This document shows positions 56,203 to 64,000 of a stretch of 64,000 nt of DNA, one piece after another (positions within the stretch are counted from its first letter, which is position 1; every line of letters begins with the position of its first letter). The stretch covers positions 1-64,000 of the forward strand of contig NZ_JAVRHY010000015.1 of assembly GCF_031846305.1 (NCBI RefSeq), read 5' to 3'. The notes under the pieces are model-generated. The model searched no databases. It was given only the letters and a program-made list of their open reading frames with translations, and had not been told where the DNA came from. A program made the position numbers and the translations under genes. The stretch is from Spectribacter acetivorans (GTDB taxonomy: Bacteria > Pseudomonadota > Gammaproteobacteria > Nevskiales > Salinisphaeraceae).

Positions 56203-58029
56203 ATGAGTGAATGGCTGCAGCCGATTGCGATCTTTCTGACCGCCGCGGTGGTCGCAGTGCCTCTGGCGCAGCGGCTGAAGCTGGGGTCGATCCTCGGCTA
56301 TCTGATCGCCGGGGCCGTGATCGGCCCCTGGGGGTTGGGGGCGATTGCGGAAGTCGAAGACGTGCTGCACATCGCCGAGTTCGGCGTGGTACTGCTGCTG
56401 TTCGTGATCGGCCTGGAAATGCAGCCGCGACGGCTGTGGGCGCTGCGCAAGACAATTGTCGGGCTGGGCGGCATGCAGGTGCTGGTCAGCGGCGTGCTGC
56501 TGGGCGCGGCGGCGCTGCTGCTGGGGTTGCCCCCGTCGGCGGCGGTGGTGGCCGGGGCGGCGCTGGCGTTGTCCTCTACCGCGTTCGGGTTACAGCTGCT
56601 GGCCGAGCGCGGCGAACTCACGGCCCGCCACGGGCGGTCGGCTTTCGGCATCCTGCTGTTCCAGGACCTCGCGGTGATTCCCATCCTGGCACTGCTGCCG
56701 TTGCTGGCAGTTGGCGGCGAGGCGATGAGTCTGGGCGGGGCGCTGCTGGATACGGCGAAAGTGGCGGCAGTGCTCACCGCCATGGTGATCGGCGGTCACT
56801 ATCTGCTGCGGCCGATCTTTCGCATCGTGGCGGCCACGCGCATGCCGGAGATATTTACCGCCTGGGCACTTCTGGTGGTGATCGGCACTGCGGTGATCAT
56901 GGAGCAGGTGGATGTTTCCGTGGCGCTGGGCGCGTTCGTGGCGGGGGTGCTCCTGGCGGACTCGGAATATCGCCCGGAGCTGGAAACCAACATCGATCCG
57001 TTCAAGGACCTGCTCCTGGGGCTGTTCTTCATCGCCGTGGGCATGTCGCTGAATCTGGGCCTGTTGCTGTCGGAGCCCCTGCGGCTGGTGCTGATGACGC
57101 TGGCGCTGCTGACCATCAAGGGTCTGGTGCTCTACATCCTGGGCCGGCGTCACGGGCTCGATCCGCCGGCCGCCCGGAATCTGGCCGCGGTCCTGCCGCA
57201 GGGTGGTGAATTCGCGTTCGTGATTCTGGCCGCCGCGGTGGCCGCTGGTGTGTTCGAGCAGGCCGACAGCGATGTCGTCGTTGCCGTGGTCACGCTGTCG
57301 ATGGCGGCAACGCCGCTGCTCGCCGGCGGCGCGGGCTGGCTGAACCGGCGTCTGAAACCGGCCGGCGGCGACTCACGCTCATTCGATACGCCGGACGAAT
57401 ACGAGCATCCGGTGATCATCGCCGGCTTCGGGCGTGTGGCGCAGATCGTCGCCCGCCTGCTCACGGCCAAAGGCGTGTCGTTCACCGCCCTGGAAATCAA
57501 TCCGGACACGGTCGATTTCGTGCGCCGTTTCGGCGACAAGATCTACTACGGCGACGCCTCTCGCATCGATCTGCTGCGCCATGCCGGCGCCGAGGAGGCC
57601 CGCGTATTCGTGCTGGCCATCGGGGACCCGGAGGCTTCGGTGCGCACGGCCGGCGTGGTACGCCAGCACTTCCCGCATCTGAAGATCATCGCCGCCGCGC
57701 GAAATCGCCAGCATGTATTCGCGCTGAAGAAGCTCGGCGTGTCCGTCATCCTGCGGGAGAAGTTCCTGTCCTCGCTGGAAATGGGCGGCGAGACGCTCCA
57801 GGCGCTGGGCGCAAGCCGCAGCGAGGCGGTGCGCGCCACCAGTCTGTTCCGGCAGTATGACGAGGAGCTGCTCGACGAGCAGGCGGCCGCATCCGAGGAT
57901 ACGGCCAAGCTCGTTCAGATGCGGGAGGAGGCGATGGCCGAACTGGAAGAACTGTTCGAGCGGGATGCGGGTTCCGCCGAGGGAACCGGGTCGGAATCGG
58001 GACAATCACAATCGTCACGGAACGAATGA
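56203..58029 (+). CDS. KefB/KefC-like potassium:proton antiporter
   Basis: The 608-residue protein has 12 membrane segments and the CPA2 features LGYLIAGAVIGPWGLG, LSSTAFGLQLLAERGE, FGILLFQDLAVIPILALLP and VLPQGGEFAFVILAA (the HxGEFxF-type loop as QGGEFAFV), then a TrkA-N/RCK domain (VIIAGFGRVAQIVARLLTAKGVSFTALEINPD) and a coiled, acidic C-terminal tail. In E. coli KefB/KefC are held shut by glutathione and opened by its conjugates to acidify the cell during electrophile stress. The next genes encode a cupin and a glutathione S-transferase, which supports a glutathione link. It overlaps the cupin gene by 4 bases (ATGA). Confidence 0.93.
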   Translation: MSEWLQPIAIFLTAAVVAVPLAQRLKLGSILGYLIAGAVIGPWGLGAIAEVEDVLHIAEFGVVLLLFVIGLEMQPRRLWALRKTIVGLGGMQVLVSGVLLGAAALLLGLPPSAAVVAGAALALSSTAFGLQLLAERGELTARHGRSAFGILLFQDLAVIPILALLPLLAVGGEAMSLGGALLDTAKVAAVLTAMVIGGHYLLRPIFRIVAATRMPEIFTAWALLVVIGTAVIMEQVDVSVALGAFVAGVLLADSEYRPELETNIDPFKDLLLGLFFIAVGMSLNLGLLLSEPLRLVLMTLALLTIKGLVLYILGRRHGLDPPAARNLAAVLPQGGEFAFVILAAAVAAGVFEQADSDVVVAVVTLSMAATPLLAGGAGWLNRRLKPAGGDSRSFDTPDEYEHPVIIAGFGRVAQIVARLLTAKGVSFTALEINPDTVDFVRRFGDKIYYGDASRIDLLRHAGAEEARVFVLAIGDPEASVRTAGVVRQHFPHLKIIAAARNRQHVFALKKLGVSVILREKFLSSLEMGGETLQALGASRSEAVRATSLFRQYDEELLDEQAAASEDTAKLVQMREEAMAELEELFERDAGSAEGTGSESGQSQSSRNE

Positions 58030-58739
58030 TGACGAATGCGAACGCCACCGCCGCGCCGCTGCGCGGCGACATGAGCCGTCGGGAAGTCGTGGATACTCGG
58101 GACCTGGCATGGACCGAAGCCCCCGGCGGGCAGGTCTGGCGCAAGCGGCTGCACCGGGTGGGGCCGGCCGAGGCCGGGGAGGTGACGTCGCTGGTGCGGT
58201 ACGTGCCGGGGGCCTCGTTTCATTCCCATCCGCATCCGGATGGCGAGGAGATTTTCGTGATCGAGGGCCATTTCTGTGACCAGCAGGCGGTGTCCGGGCC
58301 GGGCACTTTTCTGCTGCACCCGGAAGGGTTCGAGCATGCGCCCTGGTCCGAGGACGGCTGCCTGCTGTTGGTCAAGCTTCGCCAGTACAGCGGTGAGGGG
58401 CGCACCTATGTCACCCGGGATACCGAGGCCATGGGCTGGGCTGACAGCGATACGCCCGGCGTGATGGTGAAACCATTGTATGCCGATGCCCGCTTTCCCG
58501 ATGAAACCCGGCTGGAGCGCTGGGCTGCCGGCACCGAGCTGCCGGCGCGGGTGTTCCCGGACGGGGCGGAGCTGTTCGTGCTGGAAGGCGGGTTCGGCGA
58601 CGAGCAGGGCAAATACGGGCTGCACACCTGGCTGCGCCTGCCGCCCGGCAGCAGTCATCGGCCGGTGAGTCCGCAGGGCTGTCTGGTCTACATCAAGACC
58701 GGCGGCGTGGCGCAGCTGCAGCACGATCCGGGGCGCTGA
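58026..58739 (+). CDS. Double cupin, ChrR-type
   Basis: The 237-residue protein contains two cupin folds. The first has ASFHSHPHPDGEEIFVIEGHF, with histidines and glutamate of the metal site, and the FLLHPEGFEHAP second motif. The second has FPDGAELFVLEGGFGDEQGKYGLHTWLRLPPGSSHRP. ChrR-like cupins act as anti-sigma cupin domains or stand-alone enzymes; no anti-sigma zinc-binding N-terminus is present here, so it is probably a stand-alone enzyme or sensor. Its ATG overlaps the KefB-like stop. Confidence 0.85.
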   Translation: MMTNANATAAPLRGDMSRREVVDTRDLAWTEAPGGQVWRKRLHRVGPAEAGEVTSLVRYVPGASFHSHPHPDGEEIFVIEGHFCDQQAVSGPGTFLLHPEGFEHAPWSEDGCLLLVKLRQYSGEGRTYVTRDTEAMGWADSDTPGVMVKPLYADARFPDETRLERWAAGTELPARVFPDGAELFVLEGGFGDEQGKYGLHTWLRLPPGSSHRPVSPQGCLVYIKTGGVAQLQHDPGR

Positions 58740-58744
58740 CCGCG

Positions 58745-59437
58745 ATGATCGACCTCTACTCCTGGGTCACACCCAACGGTTACAAGGTGCACATCCTGCT
58801 GGAGGAGCTGGCGCTGGATTACGCGGCTCATGCGGTGAACATTCAGCAGGGTGAACAGTTCGAACCCGAATTCCTGAGTATCTCGCCCAACAACCGCATT
58901 CCCGCGATCGTGGATCATGACGGGCCGGACGGTCGGCCGGTGTCGGTGTTCGAGTCCGGCGCGATCATGCTGTATCTGGCCGAGAAGACCGGCCGTTTCC
59001 TGCCCGCCGATCCGCGGGACCGGGTGGCGATGCAGGAATGGCTGATGTTCCAGATGGGTAACGTGGGCCCGATGTTCGGCCAAGTCGGCCACTTCACCCA
59101 GTACGCGCCCCGCCGGATTGATTACGCCGTGGATCGCTACACCCGCGAAATGCATCGGCTGTTCCGTGTGATGGATCGCCGTCTGGGCGAGGTGGAGTAT
59201 CTGGCCGGGGATTACGGGCTGGCCGACATGGCCACGTTTCCCTGGGTGCGCTCGGCCCGCCGCTTTGGCGCCGAGCTGTGCGACTATCCGGATCTGAACC
59301 GTTGGTACCAGGCTATCCGGGCACGACCCGCGGTGGACCGTGGCCTCGCCGTGCTGGCGGAATACAAGAATGCGACGCCGCTCAGCGAGGAGGCGAAGGA
59401 GCAGCTGTTCGGCGACACGCAGTATCAGCGACGCTGA
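58745..59437 (+). CDS. Glutathione S-transferase, YfcG/YghU-like
   Basis: The 230-residue protein begins MIDLYSWVTPNGYKVHILLEEL, and has ISPNNRIPAIVDHDG and FESGAIMLYLAEKTGRFLPAD, the nu-class GST signature (YfcG). These bind two glutathione or glutathionylspermidine molecules and work as disulfide-bond reductases rather than conjugating enzymes. It is 5 bases after the cupin gene in the KefB-like operon, pointing to defence against thiol-reactive compounds. Confidence 0.92.
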   Translation: MIDLYSWVTPNGYKVHILLEELALDYAAHAVNIQQGEQFEPEFLSISPNNRIPAIVDHDGPDGRPVSVFESGAIMLYLAEKTGRFLPADPRDRVAMQEWLMFQMGNVGPMFGQVGHFTQYAPRRIDYAVDRYTREMHRLFRVMDRRLGEVEYLAGDYGLADMATFPWVRSARRFGAELCDYPDLNRWYQAIRARPAVDRGLAVLAEYKNATPLSEEAKEQLFGDTQYQRR

Positions 59438-59479
59438 CCCCGGCGGTCCGCCGCCGGCTTCGATAACGACAAGGGGGAG

Positions 59480-60871
59480 ATGATGGACAACGACCAAGCG
59501 GTGGAACTGCCCGGCTGGCGCTGGGGGCCGTTCACCTTCCGGCTGCCCTTCTACCACACCAAGCTGTACTGGCCGGAGTTTCTCCAGGGCGTGGCCCTGG
59601 CCTCGGCCACCGGGCTGGCATTGGTGCCGATCATGACCGGCCATTTCGGGCTGACTTTCGAGCAGGCCGTGGCGATGTCGCTGGTGCACATGTTCCTGAT
59701 CGCGATCGCGCCGATTGCCTTCGGCGAACCCTATGCCCCCGGCTGGGTGACGCCGGCGCTGCCGCTGGTCCTGACCTTCGTTCTCGGGGGGTATGACACG
59801 CCGGTGGAACGCTTCCAGGCCATGACCGCGCTCACGCTCGTGTTGACCGCAATGCTGGCGGTCCTGGGCATCACCGGGCTGGGTAAACGGTTCATGGAAT
59901 GGCTGCCCAATGCGCTGAAGGCGGCGATCATCCTGGGTGCTGCCATCGCCGCCTTCAAGCGGGTATTCGTGGACGATGTCGACGACTACCTGCTGGCCCA
60001 ACCCATCAGCATCACCCTGGCCTGTGCGGTGTGCCTGATCTTCATGTTTTCCATTCCGTTCCGGTCGCTGAAACTGCGCTCGCCGATGCTCACCCGGCTG
60101 GCCAGTCTCGGCCTGCTGCCGGGCTTTCTGGTGGCAGCCGCGGTCGGACCGCTGGTGGGCGAGGTCAGCTACGACATCCAGTGGGGGATTCTACTGCCGC
60201 CGGTGAATGAGGCGTTCGCCAAGGCCTCGCCGTTCGTCATCGGCTGGCCCAGTTGGGACATGTTCGTGGCCGCTGTGCCGCTGTCACTGATCACCTACAT
60301 CCTGCTGTTCGGCGATCTGGTCACCGGCAACGAGATCATCCACCAGGCCGAGGATGACCGGCGTGATGATCCGATCAACATCGACACCAGCCGCACCCAT
60401 CTGTCGCTGGGCATCCGCAACGGACTGATGGGCATTCTCGCGCCGTTCTTCCCCACCCAGGGCAGTCTCTGGACCGGGGTGCAGGTGATCATCGTGCAGC
60501 GCTGGCGCGAAGGCCGGGCGGGCATGAACTCGCTGTATAGCGGTACCGCGTCCTACTACTTCATGGGCCTGCCGTTCATCTTCTTCCTGTTGCCGCTGCT
60601 GACCGGCCTGCAACCGCTGCTGGGCATCGCCCTGTGCCTGACGCTGCTGCTCACCGGCTTTGCCTGCGCCTACGTGGCGATGGCCATGTGCACGCATCCC
60701 ACCGAACGCGGCGTGGTGCTGCTCACCGCCGTGGCCATCGCCGTGTTCCCGGCCTGGATTGCGCTGCTGCTGGGGCTGGTGGCAACGCTGGTACTGATCG
60801 GCGGCAGCGATGCCGAGGCGATGGAGGAAAAGGTGGCGGCGGAAGAGGCGAAGCTGCGCCAGAAGGCCTGA
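59480..60871 (+). CDS. SLC23/NCS2-like or related multi-pass transporter, substrate unknown
   Basis: The 463-residue protein has about 12-14 hydrophobic segments, beginning FTFRLPFYHTKLYWPEFLQGVALASATGLALVPIMTGHFGL. The layout, with helix breaks such as PYAPGWVTPALPLVLTF and FFPTQGSLWTGVQVIIVQRWREGRAG, recalls the UraA/SLC26 fold (a proline-rich site in the third segment and a polar one about 340) but motif evidence is weak. The C-terminus is charged and cytosolic. GGGGGAG lies 6 bases upstream of the ATG. It lies 42 bases after the GST gene and could be the operon's last gene. No purine genes are nearby. Confidence 0.7.
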   Translation: MMDNDQAVELPGWRWGPFTFRLPFYHTKLYWPEFLQGVALASATGLALVPIMTGHFGLTFEQAVAMSLVHMFLIAIAPIAFGEPYAPGWVTPALPLVLTFVLGGYDTPVERFQAMTALTLVLTAMLAVLGITGLGKRFMEWLPNALKAAIILGAAIAAFKRVFVDDVDDYLLAQPISITLACAVCLIFMFSIPFRSLKLRSPMLTRLASLGLLPGFLVAAAVGPLVGEVSYDIQWGILLPPVNEAFAKASPFVIGWPSWDMFVAAVPLSLITYILLFGDLVTGNEIIHQAEDDRRDDPINIDTSRTHLSLGIRNGLMGILAPFFPTQGSLWTGVQVIIVQRWREGRAGMNSLYSGTASYYFMGLPFIFFLLPLLTGLQPLLGIALCLTLLLTGFACAYVAMAMCTHPTERGVVLLTAVAIAVFPAWIALLLGLVATLVLIGGSDAEAMEEKVAAEEAKLRQKA

Positions 60872-60878
60872 CCCGGCG

Positions 60879-61892
60879 TCAGTCGATCCACATGGCATCG
60901 CCGTAGGACAGGAAACGGTAATCGTTGGCGACCGCATGCCGGTAGGCGTCGAGTACCGACTGGCGCCCGGCAAACGCGCAGACCAGCATCAGCAGGGTGG
61001 ATTCCGGCTCGTGAAAGTTGGTGAGCAGGGCGTCCACCACCCGAAACCGGTAACCCGGCTTGATGAACAGCCGGGTTTCGTCGGCGAACGGCGTCAGTTC
61101 GCCGTCGGCTGCCGCGGCCTCCAGGCTGCGGACCACGGTGGTGCCCACTGCCACGACCCGGCCGCCGGCGCGTCGGGTGGCGTTGATGCGCTCGACCAGA
61201 TCGACGCCGATGATGACCCGTTCGGCATGGAGCTGGTGCCGTGACAGGTCCTGGGTGCGCACTCGCTGATAGGTGCCGGCGCCCACGTGCAGGGTGAGGT
61301 AGTCGATACCGACACCGCGGGCCCGCATCGCGTCGAGCAGGGCGTCGTCGAAATGGAGCCCGGCGGTGGGTGCGGCCACGGCGCCGGGCTCTCGTGCCCA
61401 GACGGTTTGATAGCGCTCGCGGTCGGTGTGTTCGTCCGGCCGGCGAATATAGGGAGGCAAGGGGATATGGCCGTGCTCGGCCAGCAGCGCCTCTAGCTCG
61501 CCGGTTGTCAGCTGCAGCAGGAACAGTTCGTCGTCGCGGCCGCCTACCGTGAGCCGGAACTCGCCCACGATCAGTTCGGTGCCCGGCTTTGGCGTCTTGC
61601 TGGCCCGGATCTTGGCCGAAAAGCGCTGATTGCCCAGCACCCGCTCCACGAATATCTCCACCGCCCCGCCGCTGGCCTTGCGGCCATGCAGCCGGGCCGG
61701 AATCACCCGTGTGTCGTTGAGCACCAGCAGATCGCCCGGCGCCAGCAGCGTCGGCAAATCGGTAATGTGCCGGTCGGTGCAGCGACCCGTGGCCCGCTCA
61801 AGATGTAGCAGGCGGCTGTCGCCTCGCCGCGCCGGCGGTCGCTGGGCGATGCAGGTGTCGGGCAGGTCGTAATGAAAGTCGGAACGGCGCAT
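60879..61892 (-). CDS. queA: QueA, S-adenosylmethionine:tRNA ribosyltransferase-isomerase
   Basis: The 337-residue protein starts MRRSDFHYDLPDTCIAQRPPARRGDSRLL and contains VLNDTRVIPARLHGRK, YQTVWAREPGAVAAPTAGLHFDD, LTLHVGAGTYQRVR, VGTTVVRSLEAAA and LLTNFHEPESTLLMLVCAFAG, all diagnostic for QueA. It transfers the ribosyl group of SAM to preQ1-tRNA to form epoxyqueuosine at position 34 of GUN tRNAs. It lies 7 bases from the convergent transporter gene; tgt and yajC are not visible in the window. Confidence 0.97.
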   Translation of the reverse strand: MRRSDFHYDLPDTCIAQRPPARRGDSRLLHLERATGRCTDRHITDLPTLLAPGDLLVLNDTRVIPARLHGRKASGGAVEIFVERVLGNQRFSAKIRASKTPKPGTELIVGEFRLTVGGRDDELFLLQLTTGELEALLAEHGHIPLPPYIRRPDEHTDRERYQTVWAREPGAVAAPTAGLHFDDALLDAMRARGVGIDYLTLHVGAGTYQRVRTQDLSRHQLHAERVIIGVDLVERINATRRAGGRVVAVGTTVVRSLEAAAADGELTPFADETRLFIKPGYRFRVVDALLTNFHEPESTLLMLVCAFAGRQSVLDAYRHAVANDYRFLSYGDAMWID

Positions 61893-61968
61893 GGCGGCGC
61901 ATGGTAGCGCCAATCAACCCGGCCAGGCAGTAGAATGGCTGCCGTTTTTCACCGGAGCGATTGTCGCG

Positions 61969-62721
61969 ATGCTCAACACGCTTTCTTCGACCCTTGCCAG
62001 CACGGCTCGTGCCTGGCGTGGCTCGCTTGCCTTCAAGCCGGCCTCGCGCCAGCCAGAGAAACTTCTTGAGCTCTACGAATTCGAGGGCTGCCCGTTCTGT
62101 CGGTTAGTGCGCGAAACGATCACCGAACTGGACCTGGACGTGTTGATCAAGCCCTGCCCGAAGGGCGGTACCCGGTTCCGGCCGGAGGCCGAGCGGCTCG
62201 GCGGCAAGGCGCAGTTCCCGTACCTGGTGGACCCGAACACCGGCCGTCAGCTCTACGAATCCAGCGACATCATCGACTATCTGTATGCCGAGTACGCCGG
62301 TCGCCCGGCGCCGGCGCGGCCGCTGGGTGGTGCAGTCGCGGTGATGGGGTCGAATGCGGCCACCCTGTTGCGGGGTTTGCGCGGTATGCGGCGCCGGCCG
62401 GCACGAGTGCCGGATCAGCCCCTGGCGTTGTACAGCTTCGAGTCCAGTCCGTTCTCGCGGCCGGTGCGCGAGCTGCTGTGTGAAATGGAAATTCCCTACA
62501 TCCTGCGCAGTTTCGGCAAGGCGGTGCCGCAGGAAATCGGCCCGCCCTGGGTGCGCACGCGCTTCTTCCCGGACATGCCGGTTTGCGGCCGCAACCGCCG
62601 GGCCATGCATGAGCAGACCGGCCGGTTGCAGGTACCGTACCTGGTGGATCCCAACAACCGGCAAGCGCTGTATGAGTCCGACGCGATCATGTCCTATCTG
62701 AAGACGACCTACGCTGCCTGA
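61969..62721 (+). CDS. Tandem glutaredoxin/GST-N-like protein with one active and one degenerate site
   Basis: The 250-residue protein contains two thioredoxin-fold halves. The first has LYEFEGCPFCRLVRETITELDL, a CPFC redox motif, with GKAQFPYLVDPNTGRQLYESSDIIDYLY. The second has LYSFESSPFSRPVRELLCEMEI, where both cysteines became serine (SPFS), and again LQVPYLVDPNNRQALYESDAIMSYL. The duplication is plain from the shared PYLVDPN...LYES pattern. Such proteins resemble plant and cyanobacterial Grx-GST-N domain fusions. Only the first half can use a dithiol mechanism; the second may bind glutathione or a partner. Confidence 0.85.
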   Translation: MLNTLSSTLASTARAWRGSLAFKPASRQPEKLLELYEFEGCPFCRLVRETITELDLDVLIKPCPKGGTRFRPEAERLGGKAQFPYLVDPNTGRQLYESSDIIDYLYAEYAGRPAPARPLGGAVAVMGSNAATLLRGLRGMRRRPARVPDQPLALYSFESSPFSRPVRELLCEMEIPYILRSFGKAVPQEIGPPWVRTRFFPDMPVCGRNRRAMHEQTGRLQVPYLVDPNNRQALYESDAIMSYLKTTYAA

Positions 62722-62765
62722 ACCGCGGAAACGCCCCATGGGATTTCCGCGAATGCTGTCGCATT

Positions 62766-62813
62766 CTCGCAATGACGGTTTCGGGGATCGGCATCATCCC
62801 TCGTCATTGCGAG
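62766..62813. repeat. Inverted repeat CTCGCAATGACG / CGTCATTGCGAG
   Basis: A perfect 12-base inverted pair (62766-62777 and 62802-62813) separated by 24 bases, in the 214-base gap between genes. The CGTCATTGCGAG word is a common core of dispersed repeats in many bacteria. The rest of the gap (62722-62935) shows no gene. Confidence 0.7.
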
Positions 62814-62935
62814 CGGCCGCAGACCGCGCGGCAGTCTCTTCGGTGCGATATCACTTGCGGTTGTGTTGCCACCTGCCGTGGAAGCGGCGGATAGTGCTCA
62901 TTGAATTCAGTGGCAGAAGCAAGGTCCAATAAGTC

Positions 62936-63358
62936 ATGAACGCCCGGCTTTTCACATCGGTCCGTCTGTCCGTTCTGACCCTGGCACTACTTGCCGTGTC
63001 CGCTTGCGCCAATCAGCGGCCGGTGATCTATCCCGAGGGCGGCCGCAGCACCTCGGCCGGTTCGCAGCGGGCCGTTGACCAGTGCATGGCCATGGCCGAG
63101 GCCAACGGCCTGGATTACAGCGACGGCGACGTGGCTGGTCGCACGGTCCGGGGTGGCGTGATCGGCGGTGCCGGAGGCGCAGCAGTTGGCGCGGTATTCG
63201 GCGATGTCGGCCGCGGCGCCGGTGCCGGGGCGGCGCACGGGGCTGCCACCGGGCTGTTCAGCGGCCTGTTCGCCCGTGGCACACCGGACCCGGTTTATCG
63301 CAACTTCGTCAATCGCTGCCTGCGCGACCGCGGTTACGATCCGATTGGCTGGCGCTGA
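62936..63358 (+). CDS. Glycine-zipper lipoprotein
   Basis: The 140-residue protein has a lipobox (LLAVSACAN, cysteine at about 24), a conserved cysteine pair (DQCMAMA and NRCLRDRGYDPIGW) and a central glycine-zipper of about 35 residues (VIGGAGGAAVGAVFGDVGRGAGAGAAHGAATGLFSG). Glycine-zipper lipoproteins sit in the outer membrane or envelope and are often of unknown function. The CLRDRGYDPIGW end is shared with a family of small envelope proteins. Confidence 0.82.
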   Translation: MNARLFTSVRLSVLTLALLAVSACANQRPVIYPEGGRSTSAGSQRAVDQCMAMAEANGLDYSDGDVAGRTVRGGVIGGAGGAAVGAVFGDVGRGAGAGAAHGAATGLFSGLFARGTPDPVYRNFVNRCLRDRGYDPIGWR

Positions 63359-63364
63359 GCCCGT

Positions 63365-63832
63365 TTACTGTGGTGTTGACAGGTCGTCCAGCGGCTGCGG
63401 GTCGTCCACGTAATCGCTGAACGACAGCGCCTGGTCGTTGATGTCGTCGGGGTCCACCTGTACTAGGAAATCCCCGAACCGCGTGCCCTGATCCTCGCGG
63501 CGGCCGTCGCCGTCGAGATCGCCCACGGCGAAGGCCGTATCTGCCGGGGTCGCGGGCATGGCGGACGGCGGCTCGGGCGCCAGCAGAGCGCCCACCAGCG
63601 GAATCCCGCCCAGCAGATCGCCGATGCCGGAGCCTCCGGCCGACGCGGGATTTGCGAGCGGGGTTGCCGTCATGCCGGCACCCAGCAGCGGCTGACCGGC
63701 CAGCGCCACGCGTAGCGGCGTGTCGGCATCGGCGAGCTGGATATCCACCAGCGGTGACTCGTTCTGGGCGTGGGCCGTTCCCAGGGTCGGGAGCAGAATG
63801 GCGGCGGTCAGCAGCGTGTATTTGATGGACAT
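63365..63832 (-). CDS. Secreted protein of unknown function with a calcium-loop-like motif
   Basis: The 155-residue product starts MSIKYTLLTAAILLPTLGTAHAQ, a signal peptide with cleavage after AHA. The middle is Ala/Pro/Gly-rich (GGIPLVGALLAPEPPSAMPATPADT); the end has VGDLDGDGRREDQG, which resembles a dockerin/EF-hand-like Ca-binding loop, followed by an acidic tail (VDPDDINDQALSFSDYVDDPQPLDDL). No family is recognised. It converges on the glycine-zipper gene with a 6-base gap. Confidence 0.65.
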   Translation of the reverse strand: MSIKYTLLTAAILLPTLGTAHAQNESPLVDIQLADADTPLRVALAGQPLLGAGMTATPLANPASAGGSGIGDLLGGIPLVGALLAPEPPSAMPATPADTAFAVGDLDGDGRREDQGTRFGDFLVQVDPDDINDQALSFSDYVDDPQPLDDLSTPQ

Positions 63833-63897
63833 GGCGGGAACCGGATCGGGCGTTATCCCCACTTTACCCCCGCTGCCGTGATTGGCAAGCAGCCCGG

Positions 63898-64000
63898 TTA
63901 CCGGCGTCGGCGGAAAAGCCGTGCCGGCAGCCCCAGTGCATTGCGAACCGCGCCCATCAGGCGGGCCCCGGCGTAGGGCAGCAGCCGTCGGGGCGGGGGT
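63898..64000 (-). CDS. C-terminal end of an unidentified protein, cut by the window end
   Basis: On the minus strand an open frame enters from the window edge and ends at TAA (63900-63898) with the tail LLPYAGARLMGAVRNALG and a basic RLFRRRR end. The frame has coding character but is too short to identify. Confidence 0.4.
   Translation of the reverse strand, partial: PPPRRLLPYAGARLMGAVRNALGLPARLFRRRR

Noticed and set aside
1..64000. CRISPR arrays, rRNA, tRNA, insertion sequences, prophage
   Set aside because: No spaced direct repeats, no cloverleaf or rRNA sequence, no transposase or phage structural genes were recognised on either strand.

Overview
The window is 64 kb of GC-rich, densely coding DNA, almost certainly a bacterial chromosome. 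I infer a gammaproteobacterium: there is a textbook CTGT-N8-ACAG LexA box in front of a PA0069-type radical SAM gene, FabR/DesT-type control of a desaturase, oligopeptidase B, QueA, YcaC, DUF2058 and DUF1992 proteins, and GTGA/ATGA start-stop overlaps throughout. A red-type (form IC) RuBisCO with CbbX and CbbR makes it facultatively autotrophic. Acyl-CoA metabolism (acyl-CoA dehydrogenase, enoyl-CoA hydratase, methylacyl-CoA racemase, PrpE-like ligase, thioesterases) and two haloalkane-dehalogenase-like hydrolases suggest a metabolically versatile, perhaps marine, lineage such as Salinisphaeraceae or a relative. The genus is a guess. No rRNA, tRNA, CRISPR array, insertion sequence or prophage was seen.

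Layout. 1-1.2 kb: the AT-richer tail of an accessory island carrying an SMC/ABC-type ATPase (cut by the window edge) and a TOPRIM-fold protein, a candidate two-gene anti-phage module. 1.3-5.1 kb: a LysR regulator, a YcaC-like hydrolase and two pirins, one frameshifted, linked by a shared palindromic operator. 5.1-13 kb: housekeeping and envelope genes (DUF2147, enoyl-CoA hydratase, NYN-OST-HTH, a lipoprotein Cu-SOD, haloalkane dehalogenase, orphan ParA, SMR exporter), then an overlapping phosphodiesterase / exported DNA ligase / NlpC-P60 operon. 13-18 kb: a minus-strand operon of oligopeptidase B, SLC13 transporter, DUF454 and aldo/keto reductase.

18-26 kb: lipid genes: an alkyl-DHAP-synthase-like flavoenzyme, macrodomain protein, FabR-like repressor divergent from a ferredoxin-reductase plus membrane desaturase pair, thioesterase, SDR and trans-acting enoyl reductase. 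26-33 kb: the carbon-fixation block: class I aldolase, cbbR divergent from cbbL-cbbS-cbbX, and a PrpE-like acyl-CoA synthetase. TNA-N7-TNA motifs before the aldolase and cbbL suggest common CbbR control. 33-44 kb: a periplasm-targeted methyltransferase-like protein, an XRE/MmyB-type regulator, acyl-CoA dehydrogenase, a CPA2 antiporter, a phosphotransferase and a racemase.

44-47 kb holds the most striking locus: a radical SAM gene of the PA0069/Rv2578c family interrupted by a 347-residue LAGLIDADG intein placed exactly at the third cysteine of its [4Fe-4S] motif, with a perfect palindromic LexA box abutting the start codon. 47-55 kb: SDR, a DUF2914-type membrane protein, an acyl-ACP desaturase, glyoxalase I, an FMN alpha-hydroxyacid oxidase and a large 5'-nucleotidase-like lipoprotein. 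55-64 kb: a metallo-beta-lactamase hydrolase, KefB-like antiporter with cupin and GST genes, an SLC23-like permease, queA, a tandem glutaredoxin-like protein and small envelope proteins. Three families of short palindromic repeats are dispersed between genes.
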